Of a DNA stretch of 64,000 bases, positions 26,745-34,005 are shown in pieces. Source of the DNA: Candidatus Dependentiae bacterium (GTDB lineage Bacteria > Babelota > Babeliae > Babelales > Vermiphilaceae). Position 1 is the first letter of the stretch. Each line of letters starts with the position of its first letter. The notes beneath the pieces were generated by a model. That model saw nothing but the letters and a program-made list of their open reading frames with translations. It did no database searches and had not been told where the DNA came from. The stretch covers positions 61,975-125,974 of the forward strand of contig JAPLIR010000029.1 in assembly GCA_026389015.1 (NCBI GenBank), read 5' to 3'. The translations under genes and the position numbers were made by a program.

Positions 26745-27338
26745 CTATTTGACCGATTTGGCAAAATAGACATACCCATCATCGCGGCTAGTTTCAGCAA
26801 AACCAAGTTTTCTGTACACCGCTTGGGCGCTTAGATTGTTGGTTCGAGTAACCAAAGTGACTTTGCTGATTCCCATCTTTTTCAGATCATCAAGAGCGTA
26901 TTGTGCTAATTTTGCTCCATACCCCTTACCGCGGAATTCTTTTTTTACGGCCAAGAAAAGCAACATGCCTTCGGTTGGTGTCTTTTTATAGTAAGCTGCA
27001 AAGCCAACAAATTGACCATTCTCACGCAGCACTTTGATATTCAGTGCACCCACGTATAACGGATTGTCATTCGGCGCCTTATGGTCAAGCATCATATCAA
27101 CATTATAATCGTCACTCGACAGCAGCCAATAACGATCCGTCGTAAAGAAATCTTTAATATTTTGTCGATCACGCACTGCATCGTAAGCAATGATAGAGCT
27201 TTGCTCTTGTGTTGCAACGGGAGCAGGACTATAAAAAACATAGTAATCAGAAAGAATAAAGCCCAAGAAGATGAGCCCTATAATAACAAGAAACATTACT
27301 AATGTTGAAAAACTTCTAACTCTTATATTCAACTTCAT
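26745..27338 (-). CDS. Membrane-anchored GNAT acetyltransferase
   Basis: A 197-residue protein with one N-terminal membrane segment (LVMFLVIIGLIFLGFILSDY, about 12-31) and a GNAT domain. Acetyl-CoA motif A is LFLAVKKEFRGKGYGAKLAQ (RxxGxG), followed by KVTLVTRTNNLSAQAVYRKL and a FAE strand, typical of RimI-like N-acetyltransferases. ATG 27338 follows AAGGA by about 10 nt and overlaps the end of truA by 23 nt, so it is coupled to truA. The anchor is unusual: GNAT enzymes need cytoplasmic acetyl-CoA, so the domain probably faces the cytoplasm. Substrate unknown. Confidence 0.82.
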   Translation of the reverse strand: MKLNIRVRSFSTLVMFLVIIGLIFLGFILSDYYVFYSPAPVATQEQSSIIAYDAVRDRQNIKDFFTTDRYWLLSSDDYNVDMMLDHKAPNDNPLYVGALNIKVLRENGQFVGFAAYYKKTPTEGMLLFLAVKKEFRGKGYGAKLAQYALDDLKKMGISKVTLVTRTNNLSAQAVYRKLGFAETSRDDGYVYFAKSVK

Positions 27339-28065
27339 ATAACACCAATCCTTTTGCAGGAGCATTAGGCAATAAATGCTCAGGATTTTTTGCCTCTAAA
27401 ACCTGCTTTAATAACCCCACATCCAAATCCTTACGCGATGCGACCTCAATGCAAGCACCGCTCATCCTTCGTATCATATAACGCAAGAATTTCGGCCCCA
27501 CAATTGCAATTCTATACGCGTTATATTTTTCAACATATTCAATGCTTACCGCATCTATACGTCTAATTGTATCATCTCCGCGCTCATCACCGCTACAAAA
27601 AGATCTAAAATCGTGTGTCCCTAGGAAGACATTAAGGCATTGTTGTAACTTTTCCAAATCAACTGGATAACGGAAAAACCAACCAAACCGCTGCGTCGTT
27701 GGCAATGGACGCTCTAAAAAGAAATGATACCAATAGGTTTTGGTGACAACGTTGCCATGAAGGCTAAAATCTGAAGGAATTCGCTCAATAGAACGAATGA
27801 CAATTTCCGCCGAAAGTCTGTTATTCCAAGCATGGATCATGACCTTAGGATCTATATTCATAACCACAGAAAAAATCGCCACTTGTCCCAGCGCATGCAC
27901 GCCTGCGTCTGTGCGAGAAACCCCCCGCAAAACAATCGACTTGTTAAATACGGTATAAAAAACATCCTGCAAAGTCTGAGCGATTGAGGGCCGATCCTTC
28001 TGTCTTTGCCAGCCAAAATAATCGGTTCCATCGTAAGCAATAATAATTTTATAGGAATTGAGCAT
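27316..28065 (-). CDS. truA: tRNA pseudouridine(38-40) synthase
   Basis: A 249-residue pseudouridine synthase that modifies positions 38-40 of tRNA anticodon stems. The N-terminus is YKIIIAYDGTDYFGWQRQ, the catalytic motif GVSRTDAGVHALGQ carries the conserved Asp, and FLRYMIRRMSGACIEVA is the C-terminal family motif. Length is typical (about 250). ATG 28065 is used because the frame upstream runs into the terminator of typA. No strong Shine-Dalgarno is visible. It overlaps the downstream GNAT gene by 23 nt. Confidence 0.95.
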   Translation of the reverse strand: MLNSYKIIIAYDGTDYFGWQRQKDRPSIAQTLQDVFYTVFNKSIVLRGVSRTDAGVHALGQVAIFSVVMNIDPKVMIHAWNNRLSAEIVIRSIERIPSDFSLHGNVVTKTYWYHFFLERPLPTTQRFGWFFRYPVDLEKLQQCLNVFLGTHDFRSFCSGDERGDDTIRRIDAVSIEYVEKYNAYRIAIVGPKFLRYMIRRMSGACIEVASRKDLDVGLLKQVLEAKNPEHLLPNAPAKGLVLYEVEYKS

Positions 28066-28080
28066 GGTATATTTCTTATT

Positions 28081-28124
28081 AAAAAAAATGTCCTGACCTA
28101 CCAATGGAAGATCAGGACATTTTT
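28081..28124 (-). terminator. Terminator after typA
   Basis: AAATGTCCTGA pairs with TCAGGACATTT around a 15-nt loop with T tracts on both sides. It lies 14 bp beyond the typA stop and just upstream of truA. Confidence 0.85.
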
Positions 28125-28137
28125 TATTTCAATTAAA

Positions 28138-29940
28138 TTACTTGCTACGAGCTGCAGCACGTAAGATTTTTTTACGTAAACGAATGTTAAGAGGGGTAAT
28201 CTCGATTACTTCATCGGGACGGATCCACTCCATACATGTTTCAAGTTCCATAACGCGAGGTGGTATCAACTGAATAGCGTCATCAGTACCTGATGCGCGC
28301 ATGTTAGTTAACTTCTTACCCTTGCATGGATTAACTTCTAAGTCATTGTCACGGCTATGTTCGCCGATGATCATACCTTTGTAAACTTCTTGTGTAGGTT
28401 TTACAAAAAGAATACCACGTGGTTGTAGACCATCTAAAGCGTAGCCGGTTACTGAACCTTGTTCCATAGATACTAATGCACCTTTGGTACGACTTGGAAT
28501 ATCACCCTTGTATGGTTGATAGCCAAGGAAACTAAAGTTTGCAATACCGTTACCGCGTGTATCTGTTAAGAATTGGCTTCGGAACCCAAGCAATGCTCGT
28601 GAAGGAACTTCATATTCCAAACGTACACGGCCGTTATCGTAATTAGTCATGTTTTTCATGATTGCTTTACGACGTCCAAGACTTTCCATAACAACGCCTT
28701 GGCTTTCTTCTGGCATATCAATAACCAAAAGTTCCATAGGTTCGCACTTTACACCATCGATTGTTTTATAAATAACTTCTGGTGCAGAAATTTGTAACTC
28801 AAAACCTTCACGGCGCATGTTTTCTACCAATACACCAAGATGCAATTGGCCACGGCCTGAAATCTTGAAAATTTCTGGTGTTTCGGTTGGTTCTACACGT
28901 AATGCAACGTTAACGCGTAATTCTTTTTCTAAACGCTCTTTAATTTGACGTGATGTTAGCAATGTACCTTCGCGTCCACTGAACGGAGAGTCATTAACCG
29001 CTAGATACATAGTCAAGGTTGGTTCATCAATCTTAACATAAGTATGTGGCAATGGTGAGCCAACAGCACATAAGGTTGTACCAATTGCTGGTGGAGCTTC
29101 AAAGCCAGTCACCGCAACGATATCACCAAATTCAGCTGAAGGAGTTTCAGTCTTATTTAAACCAACGAATTTAAAAATCTTAGTGATCTTTGTTGGTTGG
29201 CTTACAAAATCATCCTTGCAACAGGTAACTTGTTGACCAACTTGGATAGATCCACTAAACATACGTCCAACGGCTATAGGCCCTAGGAAGTCTGAGTGAT
29301 CTAAATTGGTAACCAACAATTGCAATACTTCTTCTTTTTCTGTTGGAGCTGGAACGTAGTCAATGATCGCTTGGAACAATGGCTTCATATCGCCTGAACG
29401 CATTGATGAGTCAGTGCTTGCAAAACCCATTCTTGATGAACCATAGATTATAGGGAAATCTAATTGGGTTTCATCAGCCGCTAAATCAAGAAACAAATCG
29501 TGAATTGCAGATTCAGTACGCTCAATATCAGCATCTTTTCTATCAATTTTGTTGATAAGAACGATTGGCTTAAGTTTAAGCTGCAACGCTTTGCCTAACA
29601 CAAAACGAGTACCAGGCAATACGCCTTCAGCAGCATCAACCAACAGGAGGAAACCCTCAACCATTTGTAGCGTACGTTCAACTTCACCACCAAAGTCACT
29701 GTGACCTGGGGTGTCTACGATGTTAATAGAGAAGTCACCGTATACTATACCGGTGTTCTTTGCCAAAATGGTAATCCCGCGCTCTCTTTCTAAAGCGTTT
29801 GAATCCATGACACGATCGGCTTGATCATTTTTAATAGTACCCGACTGCCGGAGCAATTGGTCAACCAAGGTTGTTTTACCATGGTCAACGTGGGCTATAA
29901 TAGCTATATTGCGAAGATTGGAACGTTGTCTTGTGGTCAT
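28138..29940 (-). CDS. typA: Translational GTPase TypA/BipA
   Basis: A 600-residue GTPase of the EF-G/TypA family that acts on the ribosome, including in 50S assembly and stress adaptation. The G1 loop AHVDHGKTTL is near residue 16, G2 ERERGITI, G3 DTPGHSDFGGEVE, G4 NKID. The C-terminal TypA-specific part is present (GQLHLGVLVENMRREG, LEYEVPSRALLGFR, and MEWIRPDEVIEITP). Length is normal. The start follows AGGGGA. It is preceded by the rpsR terminator. Confidence 0.97.
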   Translation of the reverse strand: MTTRQRSNLRNIAIIAHVDHGKTTLVDQLLRQSGTIKNDQADRVMDSNALERERGITILAKNTGIVYGDFSINIVDTPGHSDFGGEVERTLQMVEGFLLLVDAAEGVLPGTRFVLGKALQLKLKPIVLINKIDRKDADIERTESAIHDLFLDLAADETQLDFPIIYGSSRMGFASTDSSMRSGDMKPLFQAIIDYVPAPTEKEEVLQLLVTNLDHSDFLGPIAVGRMFSGSIQVGQQVTCCKDDFVSQPTKITKIFKFVGLNKTETPSAEFGDIVAVTGFEAPPAIGTTLCAVGSPLPHTYVKIDEPTLTMYLAVNDSPFSGREGTLLTSRQIKERLEKELRVNVALRVEPTETPEIFKISGRGQLHLGVLVENMRREGFELQISAPEVIYKTIDGVKCEPMELLVIDMPEESQGVVMESLGRRKAIMKNMTNYDNGRVRLEYEVPSRALLGFRSQFLTDTRGNGIANFSFLGYQPYKGDIPSRTKGALVSMEQGSVTGYALDGLQPRGILFVKPTQEVYKGMIIGEHSRDNDLEVNPCKGKKLTNMRASGTDDAIQLIPPRVMELETCMEWIRPDEVIEITPLNIRLRKKILRAAARSK

Positions 29941-29980
29941 TATTGGTCCCCTCGGTATAATTTTCTTATGTAATCTAGAA

Positions 29981-30020
29981 AAAAAAGAGGCCAGACAATA
30001 ACGTAGGCCTCTTTTTTTTA
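29981..30020 (-). terminator. Terminator after rpsR
   Basis: A 12-bp stem AAAAAAGAGGCC / GGCCTCTTTTTT with a 13-nt loop and flanking T tract. It lies 23 bp beyond the rpsR stop. Confidence 0.87.
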
Positions 30021-30042
30021 TTCTTTTTCTATCAACCCAACA

Positions 30043-30330
30043 TTAAAATGCGGCCGATGTATAAGGCAACAATGCCATAATACGTGAGCGCTTAATCATT
30101 TGGGATAATGCACGTTGGTGCAAGCAACAGTTGCCAGAAATGCGTGCAGGTAAAATTTTGCCACGCTCTGTTAGAAAGCCTCTAAGGAATGGAACGTTTT
30201 TAAAGTCCATTAATCCTAGTTGCTCAGCGTTACCACAGAAACGGCAGTGGCGAGAAGCCGCAAAACCATAACGGCGGGAACGTTTTTTTACTAAACGGGC
30301 ACTTATTTTAAGTTTTATTTTTTTTGTCAT
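30043..30330 (-). CDS. rpsR: Small ribosomal subunit protein bS18
   Basis: A 95-residue bS18 with the usual core: [20 protein letters not shown] near residue 29, then [20 protein letters not shown] and [15 protein letters not shown]. Cys residues of CRFC and the later CCLHQ fit the zinc-binding form. The start follows AAGGTAAG. It lies 36 bp downstream of rpsF on the same strand. No ssb gene lies between the two, unlike the common rpsF-ssb-rpsR order. Confidence 0.96.
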   Translation of the reverse strand: MTKKIKLKISARLVKKRSRRYGFAASRHCRFCGNAEQLGLMDFKNVPFLRGFLTERGKILPARISGNCCLHQRALSQMIKRSRIMALLPYTSAAF

Positions 30331-30366
30331 AGACTTACCTTACTTGAGTAATAATCAGATCAGCAG

Positions 30367-30807
30367 TTATTCTTCGTCATCTTCAAAAGCATCTTCAGAG
30401 CTTTCAGCGCCGCCCATGAAGCCATCCATTCTATTCTCTTTCAAGAATGTGGATACGTCACGCGCAGGAGCATCTTCAAGTGAAGGTGGTTTTTGATATA
30501 CCAATGATTGTTTTGGTGCCAACTGAATAATCATGTTGCGCATTACCAATTCATGGTATTTAACCGCGAAGATAGACTTAACTTCTTCAACAGCTGCTGC
30601 TTCTGATTCAAATCTCACAAGGAAATAAGTACCATAATCATATTTTCTGACTGGGTATGCAAGTTTATACTTGCCCCATTTTTCAAAGGAAATAATTGAA
30701 CCTTTAACACCTTTGATGATGCGATCGATATGATCTTCAATCGTCCTAGATTCATCAGCGGTTATTTCTGGAACCGTAAGCAATAAAGCTTCGTAGCGGG
30801 ATACCAT
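30367..30807 (-). CDS. rpsF: Small ribosomal subunit protein bS6
   Basis: A 146-residue bS6. It shows MVSRYEALLLTVPEI, KGSIISFEKWGKYKLAYPVR, YDYGTYFLVRFES and ELVMRNMIIQLAPKQ in family order, with an acidic C-terminal tail (SSEDAFEDDEE), as in E. coli. ATG 30807 was chosen because AGGAG lies 10 nt upstream; the ATG at 30816 is only 1 nt from it. It is cotranscribed with rpsR, with which it pairs in the 30S platform. Confidence 0.95.
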   Translation of the reverse strand: MVSRYEALLLTVPEITADESRTIEDHIDRIIKGVKGSIISFEKWGKYKLAYPVRKYDYGTYFLVRFESEAAAVEEVKSIFAVKYHELVMRNMIIQLAPKQSLVYQKPPSLEDAPARDVSTFLKENRMDGFMGGAESSEDAFEDDEE

Positions 30808-30934
30808 TGCGGGCATACTCCTATCAAACTAAGTGGATATAAATGAGACTAATTGGAAGTGTTCTTTAAACACTATAAGACAAGAACACCTTGCCTTATT
30901 TAGACGTAAGCGTAAAAAACGCTTCTCTAGTAAT

Positions 30935-30976
30935 AAAAAGTACCATAAATACTAGAAAAATCTAGATTTATGGTAC
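30935..30976 (-). terminator. Terminator after the S24-like regulator gene
   Basis: The arms GTACCATAAAT-CTAGA and TCTAG-ATTTATGGTAC form a near-perfect 16-bp stem with an AAAA loop, followed on the minus strand by a T-rich tract. It lies 32 bp past the stop at 31008. Confidence 0.85.
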
Positions 30977-31007
30977 AAATTTTATATACGTTTATGTAAT
31001 AAGACTA

Positions 31008-31685
31008 TTACGCAAACTTTTGATGACGTTGGATAACGCGACCAATAATACGGAAGTGATCCTTGCCACGAACTAAAGCAATTGGTGGAGTCTTGTGATT
31101 CACAGACTCTAACACAATGAAATCTTCAGTGTAGGTAACTTGCATAACCGCTTTAATCGCAGTGTCATTGCCATATTCTACGGCAGCAACATCACCTGAA
31201 CGAGTCCACACTTCTGGAGAAACGATCAAGTAATCACCTTTAATAAACGATGGAGCTAGGGTATTGTTATCGATACACAAAGCAAACATTGAAGTATCAG
31301 TCGTATTTAAAACAGGAACAAAGATATCTTTGTAACCAGTGGTTATTTGCATAAGTTGGTTGTTGTATGGTGATGGGTTCGATGGAACTTCACCAACTAC
31401 AGGCACAATTTGTACCTTTAATTCAACATCAGACTTTTCAGGCAAGCTAACATTGTTATCAATGTTATCAGTGCGTTGACGGCGTTGAGCAAAAAGATCC
31501 ATAGGGCTGATTTCAAAAGCATTAGCTAATTTTCTCAGTGAATCTTCGTTCCAACGTCTGGTTCCGTTCTTAATATGGGTCAAGTAACTCTCAGACATAC
31601 CGGTCTTTTCCGCTAAAATCTTAGTGGTCCAGCCTTTCTCTCTGAGCAACTCTTTAACACGTAATTGTGTTGACGTAGATATCAT
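31008..31685 (-). CDS. XRE-family regulator with LexA/CI-like C-terminal (S24) domain
   Basis: A 225-residue regulator. Residues about 7-61 form an XRE-type helix-turn-helix (TKILAEKTGMSESYLTHIKN). Residues 93-222 resemble the peptidase S24 fold of LexA and phage CI (VQIVPVVGEVP, FIKGDYLIVSP, RIIGRVIQ). The GDSMxP motif reads NNTLAP here, placing Thr142 where the catalytic Ser should be; the Lys is kept (AIKAV, Lys178). No Ala-Gly self-cleavage site is seen. It is therefore a probable repressor or sensor without normal autocleavage. ATG 31685 follows AGGAG. Divergent from rnhB; it may regulate itself and rnhB. Confidence 0.85.
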   Translation of the reverse strand: MISTSTQLRVKELLREKGWTTKILAEKTGMSESYLTHIKNGTRRWNEDSLRKLANAFEISPMDLFAQRRQRTDNIDNNVSLPEKSDVELKVQIVPVVGEVPSNPSPYNNQLMQITTGYKDIFVPVLNTTDTSMFALCIDNNTLAPSFIKGDYLIVSPEVWTRSGDVAAVEYGNDTAIKAVMQVTYTEDFIVLESVNHKTPPIALVRGKDHFRIIGRVIQRHQKFA

Positions 31686-31766
31686 AAAATATACTCCTCT
31701 ATTACAATAGTTATGAAACTTTAGTATGATTAAAACATCTGCCTTATTTCTAATAGTACTCATAAA

Positions 31767-32492
31767 ATGACAAATGTCAACAAGAAAGTTCATGTGGCCA
31801 CAAAAAAGAGACTAAGGGTCAATTTAACTAAGAATTTCTATGAAAAACTAGCCTGGACAGATAATCATGCCGTCTGTGGCATTGACGAGGTTGGCCGGGG
31901 GTGCCTAGCTGGCCCTTTGGTTACCGCAGCCGTCATACTTCCCCCAGGCAAAACGCATCGACTTCTTAAGGACTCCAAGCTCATGACCGAGGAAGAACGA
32001 CTCAAGGCAAGCCTTTGGATAGCCAAAAATGGCTGGGTAAGCTATGGAATAATCCACCATCGAACCATAGACAAGCACAATATTTGGCAGGCTACCCTGA
32101 TTGGCATGAAAAAGGCCCTGGTTAACCTGTTGGCTACCTGCCCCTTGAAGCCAGCCTCAATTTTGGTTGATGCCATGCCTTTGACCCTACTGGACACCAA
32201 TTTTCATACCATCCCAGTCCATCACTTTCCCTTTGGCGAAAAACTTTCGACCTCAATAGCAGCCGCTTCTATTATGGCTAAGGTTAAAAGAGATGCATTA
32301 ATGGGCAAATTAGACCCCCTGTTTCCGGGCTATCTGCTCGCCCAACATAAAGGTTATGCTACCGCTTTGCACTATAAAGCAGTTGGAGACCTTAATTATT
32401 CAATGATCCATCGCCTCAGTTTTCTGAAAAAAACGTTAAACCCTCCTAGTATTGATCAAGAGAACCATGAAGAACAACAACGCATTTGCTGA
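31767..32492 (+). CDS. rnhB: Ribonuclease HII
   Basis: A 241-residue RNase HII, which removes ribonucleotides and RNA primers from DNA-RNA hybrids. The catalytic motif GIDEVGRGCLAGPL (Asp40, Glu41) is intact, with LKDSKLMTEEER, a later Asp in SILVDAMPL, and STSIAAASIMAKVKRDAL with its conserved Asp. The N-terminal 30-residue lead is basic (KKVHVATKKRLRV). Length is typical. It overlaps the next gene by 26 nt, so they are cotranscribed. Confidence 0.95.
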   Translation: MTNVNKKVHVATKKRLRVNLTKNFYEKLAWTDNHAVCGIDEVGRGCLAGPLVTAAVILPPGKTHRLLKDSKLMTEEERLKASLWIAKNGWVSYGIIHHRTIDKHNIWQATLIGMKKALVNLLATCPLKPASILVDAMPLTLLDTNFHTIPVHHFPFGEKLSTSIAAASIMAKVKRDALMGKLDPLFPGYLLAQHKGYATALHYKAVGDLNYSMIHRLSFLKKTLNPPSIDQENHEEQQRIC

Positions 32493-33072
32493 AATCATCG
32501 AAAGCTCATTACAAGGCTGGCTTGCACAAAGCTGGCAATGGAACCAATGTCCCCAATTTGGCTCACTTGTCACCGTGCAAACCAAAAAAAGGACCCTTTT
32601 TGGCATTGTCCATCAGGTCAATACTGGGTCAATGGAACCTATGCGGTACCCCTTTCCCTATCAAAAGACCGAAGAAGAGCTGTTGCGCGATCAACCACAA
32701 ATTTTTGAATTTTTAAAAACAACATTCTCCTGCCTTGCTATTGGTTATCTAGAAAAAGGCCACATCTATTATCTTGCAACCCCTGAACCACCTCAAATCC
32801 ACTCCTTTGTGCAATCCATGGATCAAGAAACCATGAAGCAATTTTTTGCCAAACCAACCTACCTTCATCTGCTTTTTGGTTCCTCTAATCAATTATTCAA
32901 CCTCGATGATCTTTTGCTTATTTTGCTTAAACAGCAAGCAGAACTCAACATCGCCTCTGCCAACAAAATTACCACCTTCATTAATACCTACTCACTGCTT
33001 ACAGGCAATGACTATCGCCGCCTTAAGCTTTTTTTACAACGAGCCAGCGACATCATTGAGACGCCACTATAA
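32467..33072 (+). CDS. Putative HAS-barrel domain protein
   Basis: A 201-residue cytoplasmic protein without signal peptide. Residues about 5-95 resemble a HAS-barrel (FGSLVTVQTKKRTLFGIVHQ), the beta-barrel seen at the N-terminus of HerA-type ATPases and in stand-alone partners. The C-terminal half is helical with no clear motif. ATG 32467 is inside the end of rnhB; a TTG at 32452 is an alternative. A HerA-like ATPase is encoded 0.9 kb away on the other strand, so an association is plausible but unproven. The HAS-barrel assignment is by pattern, not profile. Confidence 0.5.
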   Translation: MKNNNAFAEIIESSLQGWLAQSWQWNQCPQFGSLVTVQTKKRTLFGIVHQVNTGSMEPMRYPFPYQKTEEELLRDQPQIFEFLKTTFSCLAIGYLEKGHIYYLATPEPPQIHSFVQSMDQETMKQFFAKPTYLHLLFGSSNQLFNLDDLLLILLKQQAELNIASANKITTFINTYSLLTGNDYRRLKLFLQRASDIIETPL

Positions 33073-33204
33073 ACAACCGAACCCAACAGGACGCCCTTTC
33101 TATTTGTAAATTTTTATTGCATTGCAGCGCCGCCATACGCTAGCCTAGTAAGTGGAATGATAACGGCTGTAACCTTAGCAATGAAAAAATAGGGGAATAG
33201 GACC

Positions 33205-33600
33205 ATGAAACGTTTAAAGATAATGGGACTTCTGGTGCTCGGCTTTATGGGATTTGCTGCACAAAATCTTTTTAGTGGTTGCTGTGATGCGCTCGATGAA
33301 TGCCAAAACAGAATGGTTTTTAGAATAGGGAAAGATAAAACAGGTAAAATTACCCAACAACGATGGATCCTACGGGACAATAATGGTTATGGTAATAAAA
33401 TTACTACACAAAATGGTAAATGCCCAACACCAGGTTGCGACCACGGTATCTCACGCCATACGTGCGATTGCTGCAACATGTCTTATGGCGCAGCAACAGT
33501 AGAAACGGTACCAGAAGAAGCCATCAATGATTTTACCAATAAAGGCACTGTTGATGATTTCACCAAACTTGCACGAAGAAAACAAGGATTGTATAAATAA
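33205..33600 (+). CDS. Small secreted Cys-rich protein (paralogue 1)
   Basis: A 131-residue protein with a signal peptide (IMGLLVLGFMGFAAQ) and a CC pair at 26-27 just after it. A metal-binding-like motif CPTPGCDHGISRHTCDCC lies at 73-90. The next gene encodes a protein with the same C-x(2,4)-C-[DN]-H-x-I-[ST]-x-H-T-C-D element and CC at the same place, so they are paralogues. A clear ribosome site (AGGGGAATAGG) precedes the ATG. Probably a periplasmic or secreted zinc-binding protein; no known family recognised. Confidence 0.75.
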   Translation: MKRLKIMGLLVLGFMGFAAQNLFSGCCDALDECQNRMVFRIGKDKTGKITQQRWILRDNNGYGNKITTQNGKCPTPGCDHGISRHTCDCCNMSYGAATVETVPEEAINDFTNKGTVDDFTKLARRKQGLYK

Positions 33601-33627
33601 TCAGGTATATAATGAGGTAGAAAAACC

Positions 33628-33996
33628 ATGAACATATTAAAAAGCCTACTCTATATAACTATAATCAGCGCCAGTTTTCCTTTTGACTCGCTCTACGGCA
33701 ATTGCTGTTCATCACCAAAAAGCTCATCAACGACAAGAATTTTATGTTCTACTGATGGCTCCTGTGGCCACTGTGTGAACTCATTAAAATTAGTAAAGGC
33801 CGGTCAAAATGAAGCATTAATATTCGTTGATGGGCAAAACAATCCCGTACTCATAACAGATCCTTCTTACATCGTGTACCAAAATTGTCCCAACTGCAAT
33901 CACGCCATCACAAGTCATACGTGTGACGCTCATGGTGTTGATAGAATGGAAACACCTACACCCTATGAGAGAGTGCCCGAAATAACAAAAAAGTAA
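33628..33996 (+). CDS. Small secreted Cys-rich protein (paralogue 2)
   Basis: A 122-residue protein with a signal peptide (LLYITIISASFPFDSLYGN), CC at 26-27, CGHC near 46-49 and CPNCNHAITSHTCD at 87-100. The last motif matches that of the preceding gene, 27 bp upstream. The CxxC pair at 46-49 could be redox-active or metal-binding. The ATG follows GAGGTAG at good spacing. Likely a tandem duplicate that diverged; function unknown. Convergent with the herA-like gene 9 bp away. Confidence 0.75.
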   Translation: MNILKSLLYITIISASFPFDSLYGNCCSSPKSSSTTRILCSTDGSCGHCVNSLKLVKAGQNEALIFVDGQNNPVLITDPSYIVYQNCPNCNHAITSHTCDAHGVDRMETPTPYERVPEITKK

Positions 33997-34005
33997 AAAC
34001 TGTTG

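Noticed and set aside
31008..31685. LexA itself
   Set aside because: The helix-turn-helix is XRE-type, the catalytic Ser and Ala-Gly cleavage site are missing, so calling it LexA is not supported.
33114..33380. An 88-aa minus-strand frame over the Cys-rich gene
   Set aside because: It overlaps a well-supported secreted protein gene and lacks a ribosome site or domain.
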